Assembly: GCA_021160155.1 (NCBI GenBank)
Contig: JAGHDB010000333.1
Location: 1 to 14,538 of the forward strand
Direction: 5' to 3'
DNA length: 14,538 nucleotides
Source of the DNA: Bacteroidales bacterium
GTDB lineage: Bacteria > Bacteroidota > Bacteroidia > Bacteroidales > UBA12481
The position numbers were made by a program, and so were the translations under genes. The notes under the pieces were generated by a model, which was not told where the DNA came from, made no database searches, and saw only the letters and a list, made by a program, of their open reading frames with translations. This document shows, one piece after another, positions 7,558 to 14,538 of the stretch (within the stretch, counting starts at the first letter, position 1; each line of letters begins with the position of its first letter).

Positions 7558-8748
7558 ATGAACAAAAGAACTATTGTGACTTTACCGGGTGACGGAATTG
7601 GCCGTGCAGTACTGGATGCTGCTCTGCAGGTTTTAGATGCTGCCGGGTTTGAAGCAAATTACGTACACGCCGATATTGGCTGGGAGTTTTGGAAGCATGA
7701 AGGAAATCCCCTGCCCCAACGGACGATAGATTTGTTGAAAGAGTATAAAACCGGATTATTTGGTGCCATCACTTCAAAGCCCAAAGATGCTGCTGCTGCT
7801 GAACTTGACTCAAAACTTAATGGCCGGGGTCTGATCTATTCAAGTCCGATTGTTAAATTAAGACAATTATTTAATCTGGATATCTGTATCCGTCCCTGTA
7901 AAACCTACAAAGGAAATCCTCTGAATTTTATTCGCAGGGGCACCCATAACCAAATAGAAGAACCAGAGATTAACGTGGTGATATTCAGACAGAATACAGA
8001 AGGTCTCTATTCAGGCGTTGAATGGTCAGATCCACCGGATACCATACTCCAGGCATTCCAAACGCACCCCAAATTTATGGCCAATTACCGTGATGTGCCG
8101 AAAAGTGACCTGTCTATATCCACACGCATCTTTACTAAAAATGCAACCCGAAGAATACTGCATGCAGCTTTCTCGCATGCTCGGCAATACGGATACCGTT
8201 CTGTAACTGTTTGTGAAAAGCCCAATGTGATTCGCGAAACTTCAGGTATGATGTATAAAATGGCCATGGAGATGCAAAAGGAGGAATTTCCGGAGATTGA
8301 ATTATGGAACACGAACATTGATGCGCAGATAATGTGGCTGACCAAGAATCCTGAAAATTATGGAGTAATCGTGGCCGGTAATATGTTCGGTGACATTGTT
8401 TCTGATGGATTTGCAGGATTAATCGGCGGATTGGGGTTTGCCTGCAGTGCCAATCTGGGTAAAGATGTAGCTGTTTTTGAACCCACCCACGGATCCGCTC
8501 CGAAATATGCAGATTATCCAGTCTCCATAGTAAATCCTATTGCTATGATTACCTCTTCAGTAATGATGCTTGAGCACCTGGGTGAAACCGTTATTGCCGG
8601 CAGGATCTCAGAAGCCATCAGCAAGGTGATCGAAGAGGGTAAAGTACGGACCTATGACATGTTAAAAATGACCGGCAACCCTGATGTAATTAAACAGGGA
8701 GCCGCTTCAACCGAAGAGATGACCCGTGCAATTATTGAGAAACTCTGA
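7558..8748 (+). CDS. Isocitrate/isopropylmalate-family decarboxylating dehydrogenase, probably isocitrate dehydrogenase
   Basis: A 396-residue beta-decarboxylating dehydrogenase, oxidising a 2-hydroxy-3-carboxy acid (most likely isocitrate to 2-oxoglutarate) in the cytoplasm. Aligned by eye to E. coli Icd (residue numbers from memory), catalytic Y151 and K221 match Y160 and K230, substrate arginines R102, R112 and R144 match R119, R129 and R153, and metal acids D255, D279, D283 match D283, D307, D311. S96 matches S113, the isocitrate contact, which argues against isopropylmalate. I98 replaces N115 and the usual REN is RQN (144-146). HGSAPKYA places K316-Y317 at the NADP 2'-phosphate pair K344-Y345 and Y366 at Y391, so NADP use is likely. 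First gene of a three-gene operon, 26 bases before the HD gene. A weak -7-like TATTTTTA lies at 7519-7526. Homoisocitrate or another substrate is not excluded. Confidence 0.88.
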   Translation: MNKRTIVTLPGDGIGRAVLDAALQVLDAAGFEANYVHADIGWEFWKHEGNPLPQRTIDLLKEYKTGLFGAITSKPKDAAAAELDSKLNGRGLIYSSPIVKLRQLFNLDICIRPCKTYKGNPLNFIRRGTHNQIEEPEINVVIFRQNTEGLYSGVEWSDPPDTILQAFQTHPKFMANYRDVPKSDLSISTRIFTKNATRRILHAAFSHARQYGYRSVTVCEKPNVIRETSGMMYKMAMEMQKEEFPEIELWNTNIDAQIMWLTKNPENYGVIVAGNMFGDIVSDGFAGLIGGLGFACSANLGKDVAVFEPTHGSAPKYADYPVSIVNPIAMITSSVMMLEHLGETVIAGRISEAISKVIEEGKVRTYDMLKMTGNPDVIKQGAASTEEMTRAIIEKL

Positions 8749-8774
8749 TTATATTATTTAATAATGATCCTGAA

Positions 8775-9323
8775 ATGATTCGTAAAGAAATATTCACATT
8801 ATGGCCTGAACTGGAATGGATCCGGGATACCGGACTGAGGGAAAAAACAGCTATGACCTGGGATCTTGCTTTGACTCGAAGTGTTTTAACAGTTGAAGAT
8901 CTGAACACCATCCCTTTTTCCCTGCTGATACCGGGATTAAAAGTAAGTTTTATGGCTCACAAACGGGCCGTAGTACATATTGCCAGGGAAGCCGGACTTA
9001 AATGTCAGAAATTCTTCGGTGAACAGTTGCCTGTAAATATGGATGTTTTAATATCCGGTGCCATACTCGCCGATGTGGGAAAGTTACTCGAGTATAAACT
9101 GGCAGACGGGAAAGCGGTACAAAGCCGGTATGGTAAATATTTACGACATCCTTTTTCAGGTGTTGTACTGGCTGAATCTTGCGGAGTACCTGCCGAAGTA
9201 TGTCATATTATTGCAGCACATGCCGGCGAAGGAGACCTGATCAGACGATCTACCGAAGCATACCTGGTTCATCACGCTGATTTTATGACCTATCTTCCTT
9301 TTAAAGAGCAAAATAAATTCTAA
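8775..9323 (+). CDS. HD-domain protein with Ala in place of the signature His
   Basis: A 182-residue protein of the HD phosphohydrolase superfamily, function unknown. The helical core shows H62 (AHKRAV), then GAILADVGKLLEY (96-108) where HD superfamily enzymes usually have L-H-D-x-G-K; here A99 replaces the His while D100, G102 and K103 remain. Further candidate metal ligands are H125 (RHPFSG), H149 (AAHAGEGD) and D169 (HHADF), giving five of the six positions of a bimetal HD site. The Ala codon is GCC at 9069-9071, three bases away from a His codon, so it is not a sequencing error. The N-terminal ~50 residues (LWPELEWIRDTGLREKT) match nothing I recognise. It sits 26 bases after the dehydrogenase and 12 before pepD, so all three are probably co-transcribed. 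It may be an altered phosphohydrolase or a nucleotide-binding sensor. Confidence 0.75.
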   Translation: MIRKEIFTLWPELEWIRDTGLREKTAMTWDLALTRSVLTVEDLNTIPFSLLIPGLKVSFMAHKRAVVHIAREAGLKCQKFFGEQLPVNMDVLISGAILADVGKLLEYKLADGKAVQSRYGKYLRHPFSGVVLAESCGVPAEVCHIIAAHAGEGDLIRRSTEAYLVHHADFMTYLPFKEQNKF

Positions 9324-9335
9324 TAATCCCAATAC

Positions 9336-10793
9336 ATGTCTGAAATTAACAAGCTGAATCCAAGAATTTTATGGACATATTTCGATCAGATTCTGAAAAT
9401 TCCCCGGCCCAGCGGGCATGAAGAAAACATCCGTAATTTTTTAATAGAATTTGCAAAACAACAACACCTGGAGTATCAAACTGACCCAACCGGCAATCTG
9501 GTGATCCGGAAACCCGCAACAAAGGGCATAAGTACAAAAAAAGGTATGGTATTGCAAAGTCACATGGATATGGTTGGAGAAAAAAACTCCAGGTCGTCAC
9601 ACGATTTTCTGAAAGACCCTATTCAGGGTTATGTAGATGGAACATGGATACGAGCCAGAGACACTACTCTGGGTGCAGACGATGGAATCGGAATAGCAGC
9701 ACAAATGGCCGTTCTTGCTTCTGATGATCTGGTCCACGGGCCGCTTGAATGCCTGTTTACTATTGAAGAGGAAACCGGATTAAAGGGTGCTTTTGGTCTT
9801 CAAAAAGACTTTATTCATTACCAAACGCTGCTCAATCTGGATTCAGAAGATGAGGGAGAGTTGTTCATCGGATGTGCCGGTGGGAGCGATCTCTCTGCCT
9901 GGTTTGAATACGATACCGAGCCCACACCTTTGGATCATAAGTCTATCCAGCTACATATCAGTGGTTTAATCGGCGGGCATTCGGGTGATGACATTCATAA
10001 AGGACGTGCCAATTCCATTATTATCCTGACCCGGTTTTTATATGATTATGGTGATAAACTGGGGATCAGAGTACATAAATTTGAAGGAGGCAACCTGCGT
10101 AATGCTATACCCAGAGAAGCCAGAGCCATCATTGCTGTTCCCGGTGAGAAAGTCGAATCTCTGATCAGTCATTTTGCTGCCTTTCATCAAATTATTCGTA
10201 ATGAATATCAGCGGACAGATCCCGGTATTGAAATGCACAGCCGTTCTGTTGAACCGGTAAAACAGGTTATTTTAAGGGATATCCAGAAACGGTTACTCAT
10301 GTCACTGTATGCTTGTCCGCACGGAGTCATATCATGGAGTCAACAAATGCCTGATATGGTTGAAACCTCCACTAATCTGGCTTCCCTTACATGTAAGGAT
10401 CATAAAATTCTTATCGGAACCAGCCAGCGCAGTTCGCTCGATTCTGCAAAATCTTATATCTCGCACAAAGTTGAAAACACGTTTTTACTTGCCGGGGCAA
10501 AAACAAAACGATCCGGTTCCTATCCCGGATGGGAACCCAATCCGGATTCAGAAATTGTAAAAATCACAGCCGGGGCCTACCAATCGCTATTCTCCACCCA
10601 ACCGGTGATCAGAGCAATTCATGCCGGACTGGAATGCGGCTTGTTTTTAGAAACTTATCCTGATTTGGATATGGTCTCTTTCGGCCCAACCATAAAAGGA
10701 GCTCATTCACCTGATGAAAGACTGGATATAGAGTCTACTATAAAATTCTGGAACCTGTTGGTTGAAGTATTAAAAAGATCGGCTTCTTACTGA
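9336..10793 (+). CDS. pepD: Cytosolic nonspecific dipeptidase / aminoacyl-histidine dipeptidase (peptidase family M20)
   Basis: A 485-residue di-zinc dipeptidase that splits Xaa-His and other dipeptides in the cytoplasm, the normal PepD length. The metal site is complete: H76 and D78 in LQSHMDMVGEKN, bridging D115 in GADDGIG, E145/E146 in FTIEEETG (general base and ligand), D169 in LNLDSEDEGE and H457 in GAHSPDERL. The lid domain is inserted at about 205-390, with GGHSGDDIHKGRAN (213-226) and the substrate-binding GGNLRNAIPREA region (251-262) as in PepD. HAGLECGLF (429-437) is the conserved PepD C-terminal motif. It is last in the operon with the dehydrogenase and HD genes, 12 bases after the latter. 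Its role fits peptide catabolism in a fermentative or protein-using anaerobe. Confidence 0.95.
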   Translation: MSEINKLNPRILWTYFDQILKIPRPSGHEENIRNFLIEFAKQQHLEYQTDPTGNLVIRKPATKGISTKKGMVLQSHMDMVGEKNSRSSHDFLKDPIQGYVDGTWIRARDTTLGADDGIGIAAQMAVLASDDLVHGPLECLFTIEEETGLKGAFGLQKDFIHYQTLLNLDSEDEGELFIGCAGGSDLSAWFEYDTEPTPLDHKSIQLHISGLIGGHSGDDIHKGRANSIIILTRFLYDYGDKLGIRVHKFEGGNLRNAIPREARAIIAVPGEKVESLISHFAAFHQIIRNEYQRTDPGIEMHSRSVEPVKQVILRDIQKRLLMSLYACPHGVISWSQQMPDMVETSTNLASLTCKDHKILIGTSQRSSLDSAKSYISHKVENTFLLAGAKTKRSGSYPGWEPNPDSEIVKITAGAYQSLFSTQPVIRAIHAGLECGLFLETYPDLDMVSFGPTIKGAHSPDERLDIESTIKFWNLLVEVLKRSASY

Positions 10794-10841
10794 TCACAAA
10801 TAAGCGAAAATCTTATGTCCAAAAAAAAGCGTGAAAAAATT

Positions 10842-10870
10842 TTTGTCTTCAAAAAACCCAATTACTTTTG
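10842..10870 (+). promoter_or_regulatory. Bacteroidota-type promoter of the ferredoxin gene
   Basis: TTTG (10842-10845) and TACTTTTG (10863-10870) match the Bacteroidota housekeeping -33 and -7 consensus (TTTG, TAnnTTTG). The spacing of 17 bases is slightly shorter than the usual 19-21. The start codon is 28 bases beyond the -7 box, giving a leader of about 20 bases. The rest of the 105-base gap after pepD (10794-10898) is A-rich with no other clear element. Confidence 0.6.
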
Positions 10871-10898
10871 TGACTGCTAACATAAAATACTAATCAAA

Positions 10899-11066
10899 AT
10901 GGCTTACGTGATCACTGAAGACTGCACTGCTTGCGGTACCTGTATTGATGAATGCCCGGTTGAGGCTATCTCTGAAGGGCCTATCTATAAAATTGATCCT
11001 GATGAATGTACTGATTGCGGTGCATGCGCTGATGTATGTCCGGTTGAAGCCATACATCCCGCTTAA
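10899..11066 (+). CDS. 2x[4Fe-4S] ferredoxin, clostridial type
   Basis: A 55-residue cytoplasmic low-potential electron carrier. The protein holds two complete cluster-binding motifs with the internal symmetry of clostridial ferredoxins: C9-x2-C12-x2-C15-x3-C19-P and C37-x2-C40-x2-C43-x3-C47-P. Each is followed by VEAI (21-24 and 49-52). The net charge is strongly acidic, as expected. It probably serves pyruvate or 2-oxoacid:ferredoxin oxidoreductase, hydrogenase or Rnf; none of these partners is in the window. The ATG at 10899 has no Shine-Dalgarno but an A-rich leader, normal for the phylum. The gene has its own promoter and a terminator 17 bases after its stop, so it is most likely transcribed alone. 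Confidence 0.96.
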   Translation: MAYVITEDCTACGTCIDECPVEAISEGPIYKIDPDECTDCGACADVCPVEAIHPA

Positions 11067-11083
11067 GAGTTGAAAAACTTCTT

Positions 11084-11111
11084 AAAAGCCGGCTTGCTGC
11101 CGGCTTTTTTT
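11084..11111 (+). terminator. Strong intrinsic terminator after the ferredoxin gene, shared by converging genes
   Basis: AAAAGCCGGC (11084-11093), loop TTGCT, then GCCGGCTTTT (11099-11108) form a 10-bp stem with a GC-rich core, running into a seven-T tract (11105-11111). The opposite strand reads the same hairpin followed by only four T, so it could also stop the leftward lamin-tail gene, whose stop codon (11110-11112) lies at the edge of the T tract. Confidence 0.9.
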
Positions 11112-13356
11112 AGTTTATTTGATATAATTTTTGCCTGAAAACAAAATCCGATCCTGAAATCCGGCAGACTAAAACTTTAGCCGTTCCTTTGTTGTTCTCA
11201 GGAAGAGAAATTCTGTACAGATGATCACCGGGATATTGCAATCCAAAATCCTTTGAATACATAATCTTTCCGTTCATTTGATAGAGTGATAACTGAACCC
11301 CTGATGAATGTTTTAAGTGTAACTTAATATCAAATCGTGCTGTAAAAGGGTTAGGGAATATCTCTATTCCGGCAGAGGATGTTTTAAGTAATTCACTTCC
11401 TGAAGAACCATTGGGAGCATTCGGTGTAGGAACAGCAAAAAACATCCAGGAGGCTGAGCCATCCGGATAACGTCCCATACTGACATTTTCTGTTTGGGGA
11501 CCAAACTGTACCGCATCCAGTGTTACCGAAGTGGTTCTGAATTGTGTCAAACCAATCTCTTCACCTGTTCCGGCTAATTTAATATCCAGATGTCTGACGC
11601 CTTGCTGCGGATCATTATCCGCCCAAAAAGTTAAAAAACCACCGGCAGGGATGGTGGTAGAATCAGGAGAGCTGTTCTGAATTCTGAATTTTAACGGATT
11701 TGCCAGGCTGTCTGTTATATAAAGCCCTCCCACGTTAACCGGAAAACTATTTGAATTATACAATTCGATCCAATCTTCAAATTCGCCTGCGTTATCCGGA
11801 TAGGAAGAAAGATTATCCGCCATGAATTCGTTGATAATAATCCCATCTACCGGAGTAAAATGATAATTATTAGCCGATCCGGGGGTCGGATCCATATAGA
11901 TTCGTGTACCTGATCCATCCGGATAACTTCCGAAAGAGGCATCAGGGGTCATGAAAGGAAAACGAACAATCTGGATCAATGTCTCCCCGTCAGGCTGATA
12001 GCTGGCAACCCTTTCACCTCGCTTGGCCAATTTAAATCCCAGGTGACGGATGCCCTGTTTCACATCATTATCCGCAAAGAACAAAAGGTAACCACCCGGA
12101 GGGATTGTTGTAGAATCCGGCGCATGGATCTGGATTCTGAATTGAACAGGATCATCCAGACTATCAGTCAGATACACACCCCCTAAATCAACCGGCAGAG
12201 TACCGGGATTATAAAACTCAATCCAGTCTTCTTCTTCTCCAAACTCATCGGTTACCCCTGATCCTTTTACTCCCATCAGTTCATTAATCACAAAATTACT
12301 TACCGTTCTGGGCGGTTGATTGGCGGCACCGGGTGTAGGGTCTGTCAACCGTCTCCATCCTCCGGTACCGTTCGGATACCTGCCATAGGGAGTGTCTTTC
12401 TGGAGTTTTGGAAAAATTACCTGATCAATAATTACCAGACTATTCCCCTGCATCTCAGCCAGGTAAAACTCTTCACCCCCGTTATTCAGTTTAAATGGCA
12501 GATGGGTAACTCCCTGTGATGGTTGGCCATCAGCCCATAATATAAGATATCCCCCGGCAGGAATCCTCGTTTTATTTACATCACTTGCAGGTATCCTGTG
12601 AAATTTAGACTGATCCAACGTGTCACTTACATACCAACCGGCTATATTAATATCTAAAGTACCGGGATTATAAATCTCAACCCAGTCGTTATCTTCTCCT
12701 GCTTCATCCTTTAAACCGTGCGCATTACGTGCCACCAATTCATTAACCACTAACCGTGATGAAGTTATTTTGGCCATGCCGGGCTTTGTAACTGAAGGCA
12801 GGTCGTATGGAGGTTCGGGACAGGGAAAATCCTTTTTCTTTTTATAAATATGACAAATATTCACCGTACCGGGAGTAGGATGTTTCATAATTTGCAAATC
12901 TGACCCGCCATCCGGACAACGACCGTAAGAATGGTGATCTTTCAAAGCCGGAAAAATCATTCGGTCAATAATGACAATCTGATCTCCTATCATTTTTGAA
13001 AGCACTACCTCTTCACCCTTTTTAGATAATTCGAAATTCACATGCAGGGGGCCCTGCAACGTATCATGGTCTGCCCAAAGTATTATATAACTATAGGGAT
13101 ATAGTTTGGTAAGATGCTTGTATCCTGAAGGTATTTGCCATTTTGTGAGGTCCTTCTCATCATCACTGATAAACCATCCTGCGAGATCCACCTCCTCTCT
13201 GCCAGGATTATATAACTCAATCCAGTCTTCAAATTCTCCGTAATCATCAATATAGGACGAACGGTTCACCGAAGCCACTTCATTGATTAAAACAACCTGT
13301 CCCCGGCTGAGAAGCGATACCATCAGTAACAATATAGTTATTAAAATCTTAAACAT
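11110..13356 (-). CDS. Secreted four-fold lamin-tail-domain protein with T9SS type A sorting domain
   Basis: A 748-residue exported protein. A signal peptide covers about 1-19 (MFKILITILLLMVSLLSRG). Four lamin-tail domains (LTD, Ig-like beta sandwich) follow at about 21-167, 201-346, 354-496 and 505-648. Each has an I/VNE opening, an E-[FDE]-DW-[IV]-E-[LIF]-YN motif (e.g. EFEDWIELYN at 41-50), GW/GG-x-[YF]-[IVL]-[ST]-D, PxGG-[YF], ADxD and a closing DPTPG-x-[AV]-N-like motif. A Lys-rich, Cys-containing linker (168-200) separates repeats 1 and 2. Residues about 664-748 (IEIFPNPF..., LYQMNGKIMYSK, ..KLYQIN end) are a T9SS type A sorting domain, so the protein probably crosses the outer membrane and is released or surface-anchored. 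No catalytic domain is visible; LTDs usually serve binding or scaffold roles. Its ATG lies inside the end of citF (8-base overlap), implying co-transcription. Confidence 0.9.
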   Translation of the reverse strand: MFKILITILLLMVSLLSRGQVVLINEVASVNRSSYIDDYGEFEDWIELYNPGREEVDLAGWFISDDEKDLTKWQIPSGYKHLTKLYPYSYIILWADHDTLQGPLHVNFELSKKGEEVVLSKMIGDQIVIIDRMIFPALKDHHSYGRCPDGGSDLQIMKHPTPGTVNICHIYKKKKDFPCPEPPYDLPSVTKPGMAKITSSRLVVNELVARNAHGLKDEAGEDNDWVEIYNPGTLDINIAGWYVSDTLDQSKFHRIPASDVNKTRIPAGGYLILWADGQPSQGVTHLPFKLNNGGEEFYLAEMQGNSLVIIDQVIFPKLQKDTPYGRYPNGTGGWRRLTDPTPGAANQPPRTVSNFVINELMGVKGSGVTDEFGEEEDWIEFYNPGTLPVDLGGVYLTDSLDDPVQFRIQIHAPDSTTIPPGGYLLFFADNDVKQGIRHLGFKLAKRGERVASYQPDGETLIQIVRFPFMTPDASFGSYPDGSGTRIYMDPTPGSANNYHFTPVDGIIINEFMADNLSSYPDNAGEFEDWIELYNSNSFPVNVGGLYITDSLANPLKFRIQNSSPDSTTIPAGGFLTFWADNDPQQGVRHLDIKLAGTGEEIGLTQFRTTSVTLDAVQFGPQTENVSMGRYPDGSASWMFFAVPTPNAPNGSSGSELLKTSSAGIEIFPNPFTARFDIKLHLKHSSGVQLSLYQMNGKIMYSKDFGLQYPGDHLYRISLPENNKGTAKVLVCRISGSDFVFRQKLYQIN
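11413..13296 (-). repeat. Four tandem lamin-tail repeats within one gene
   Basis: Repeat units encoded at 12856-13296, 12319-12756, 11869-12297 and 11413-11844 (order of translation), each about 143-147 residues. Units 3 and 4 are most alike, sharing FRIQ, PDSTTIPxGG and ADND-x2-QG-[IV]-RHL in register, which suggests the latest duplication. Units 1 and 4 share EFEDWIELYN exactly. Boundaries are by eye. Confidence 0.85.
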
Positions 13357-14538
13357 GTTTCACCTTTTTAACAGAATCAATAACCGTCCCATCCACCCAT
13401 TTTATTGCAGCAACCAGTTCATTCTCAGTTTCCGGAGGATCCGGTTTGCCGCATATTGCTTCAGCCTCCTCTTTCAGCTCCCTGATATCCCGTACAGGCA
13501 AATCAGAACCCTTACATTTTCGTATCAGATCCTCTCTTAAAGGATTAATGGCAATACCACGTTCGGTGACAATTACATCAATTAATTCTCCCGGGCCGCA
13601 GAGCGTAGTAACTTCATCCACGATAACAGGTATCCGGTCTCTAAAAAGGGGAACCGGTATAATGACATTTTTTGAAAAGAGGCAATTCTGCCATCCGCCG
13701 ATTCCGTGTAGCAATAATCCGTCAGAATGAGTAACCACGTTTCCGTTAAAGTTGACATCTATCTCCGTAGCTCCAAGAATCACCACATCTACCATTCCGG
13801 CAAAATTACCTTTACTATGGTAGTTGTAACTGGTAAACGGAGTGGTCATTACATGCCCCGGATTAATTGCCATAGATCGCACTCCCTCAAGATCAAAGGT
13901 CTGTCCGTCAAGTAAATATTCAATTAATCCTTCTTCCAACATTCGAACCAGATACTGATTACTCCCTCCCCTTGCAAAGCGTGCTTTAATACCTTTTTCT
14001 CTCATGAGCCGGCTAAAATAATCACTTACAGCCAGGGACGTTCCACCCGCTCCTGTCTGAAAAGAGAATCCTTCCCTAATAATACCGGTCACTTCACAAA
14101 ATCGTGCAGTTAATTCAGCAAGTAAAAGCCGGTCAGGACTTTTCGTAATTTGCGTGGTTCCCGACACGATCTCTTCAGGGATACCCACCTGATCGACCAC
14201 CACGGTAAAATCCACGTGGTTACCCTGGATCTGCCATGGAACGCATGGGAAATCAACCAGGTGATCCGTTACCACAATAACCCTGTCGGCATATTCTGAA
14301 TCAGCCAGAGCAAATCCCAGCAATCCACTGGCCGATTGACCTTCAACTCCGTTTGCATTACCGAATGAATCGGCACATCCGGCTCCTATTATAGCAATAT
14401 CAATATGTAAATCACCATCCTGAATAGCCTGATACCTTCCTCCGTGAGATCGCAATACAGCCAATCCTTTCATTTTCCCTGCTGAAGTAAACCGGCCTAA
14501 GGGACCATTCATACTGCCCTCAATCCGCTGAATGGTTC
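13349..14538 (-). CDS. citF: Citrate lyase alpha subunit (citrate:acetyl-ACP transferase), 5' end cut by window edge
   Basis: The visible 396 codons are the C-terminal three quarters of CitF (family length about 510). CitF swaps acetyl for citrate on the acyl-carrier subunit CitD so that CitE can cleave citryl-ACP to oxaloacetate and acetyl-ACP; it acts in the cytoplasm. The frame stays open through the right edge (TIQRIEGS precedes the Met at 14510-14512), so that Met is internal. Recognisable family segments are FTSAGKMKGLAVLRSHGGR, IGAGCADSFGNANG, the CoA-transferase-like FQTGAGGTSLAVSDYF, ARGGSNQYLVRMLEEG, LHGIGGWQNCLFS, and the C-terminal VTERGIAINPLRED. Other cit genes (citD, citE, citC, citX) would be expected beyond the right edge. 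Its stop overlaps the lamin-tail gene start by 8 bases. Citrate lyase points to citrate fermentation or citrate-derived acetate formation. Confidence 0.92.
   Translation of the reverse strand, partial: TIQRIEGSMNGPLGRFTSAGKMKGLAVLRSHGGRYQAIQDGDLHIDIAIIGAGCADSFGNANGVEGQSASGLLGFALADSEYADRVIVVTDHLVDFPCVPWQIQGNHVDFTVVVDQVGIPEEIVSGTTQITKSPDRLLLAELTARFCEVTGIIREGFSFQTGAGGTSLAVSDYFSRLMREKGIKARFARGGSNQYLVRMLEEGLIEYLLDGQTFDLEGVRSMAINPGHVMTTPFTSYNYHSKGNFAGMVDVVILGATEIDVNFNGNVVTHSDGLLLHGIGGWQNCLFSKNVIIPVPLFRDRIPVIVDEVTTLCGPGELIDVIVTERGIAINPLREDLIRKCKGSDLPVRDIRELKEEAEAICGKPDPPETENELVAAIKWVDGTVIDSVKKVKHV

Noticed and set aside
10794..10898. A small RNA or riboswitch upstream of the ferredoxin
   Set aside because: The stretch is A/T-rich with no convincing stem structure; a promoter with a short leader explains it.
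11413..13296. Repeated DNA as a CRISPR array or mobile repeat
   Set aside because: The repeats are about 440 bases long, diverged, in frame and encode lamin-tail domains.
13283..13915. Plus-strand open frames opposite citF
   Set aside because: Shadow frames of a clearly conserved CitF coding sequence.

Overview
The window looks like a chromosome segment of an anaerobic member of the Bacteroidota, probably class Bacteroidia. The evidence is a type IX secretion (T9SS) C-terminal sorting domain on a large secreted protein, a ferredoxin promoter matching the Bacteroidota -33/-7 consensus (TTTG ... TAnnTTTG), starts without Shine-Dalgarno sequences, a clostridial-type two-cluster ferredoxin, and a citrate lyase subunit. 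No rRNA, tRNA, CRISPR array, insertion sequence or phage gene was seen. Coding density is high and no gene-free stretch exceeds about 105 bases.

Left part (1-7462, all minus strand). A seven-gene operon runs leftward with gaps of 6 to 25 bases: a small lipoprotein, a soluble-type family 2 glycosyltransferase, a membrane family 2 glycosyltransferase, a GT-B (GT4-type) glycosyltransferase, a second GT-B glycosyltransferase broken by a -1 frameshift, a left-handed beta-helix acyltransferase, and a second membrane family 2 glycosyltransferase. This is an exopolysaccharide or glycan assembly cluster; no Wzx flippase, Wzy polymerase or Wza/Wzc export gene is visible inside it. After a 90-base gap comes the start of an outer-membrane beta-barrel type protein that runs off the left edge.

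Middle part (7463-10793, plus strand). A 95-base divergent intergenic region carries a perfect 7-1-7 palindrome. It is followed by a compact three-gene operon: a decarboxylating dehydrogenase of the isocitrate/isopropylmalate family with E. coli Icd-like catalytic and NADP-contact residues, an HD-domain protein in which the signature His of the HD pair is Ala, and the M20 dipeptidase PepD. Their common theme, if any, is central carbon and peptide catabolism.

Right part (10794-14538). A 55-residue 2x[4Fe-4S] ferredoxin sits alone between its own promoter and a strong hairpin terminator. Converging on that terminator from the right are the citrate lyase alpha subunit gene citF (cut by the right edge) and, overlapping its stop by 8 bases, a 748-residue secreted protein with four lamin-tail domains and a T9SS sorting domain.

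Nothing here is clearly a new defence or mobile system. The points most worth checking are the coupling of citF to a T9SS lamin-tail protein, the HD protein lacking one ligand, the Cys-rich lipoprotein heading the glycan operon, the palindrome between the divergent operons, and the frameshifted glycosyltransferase.
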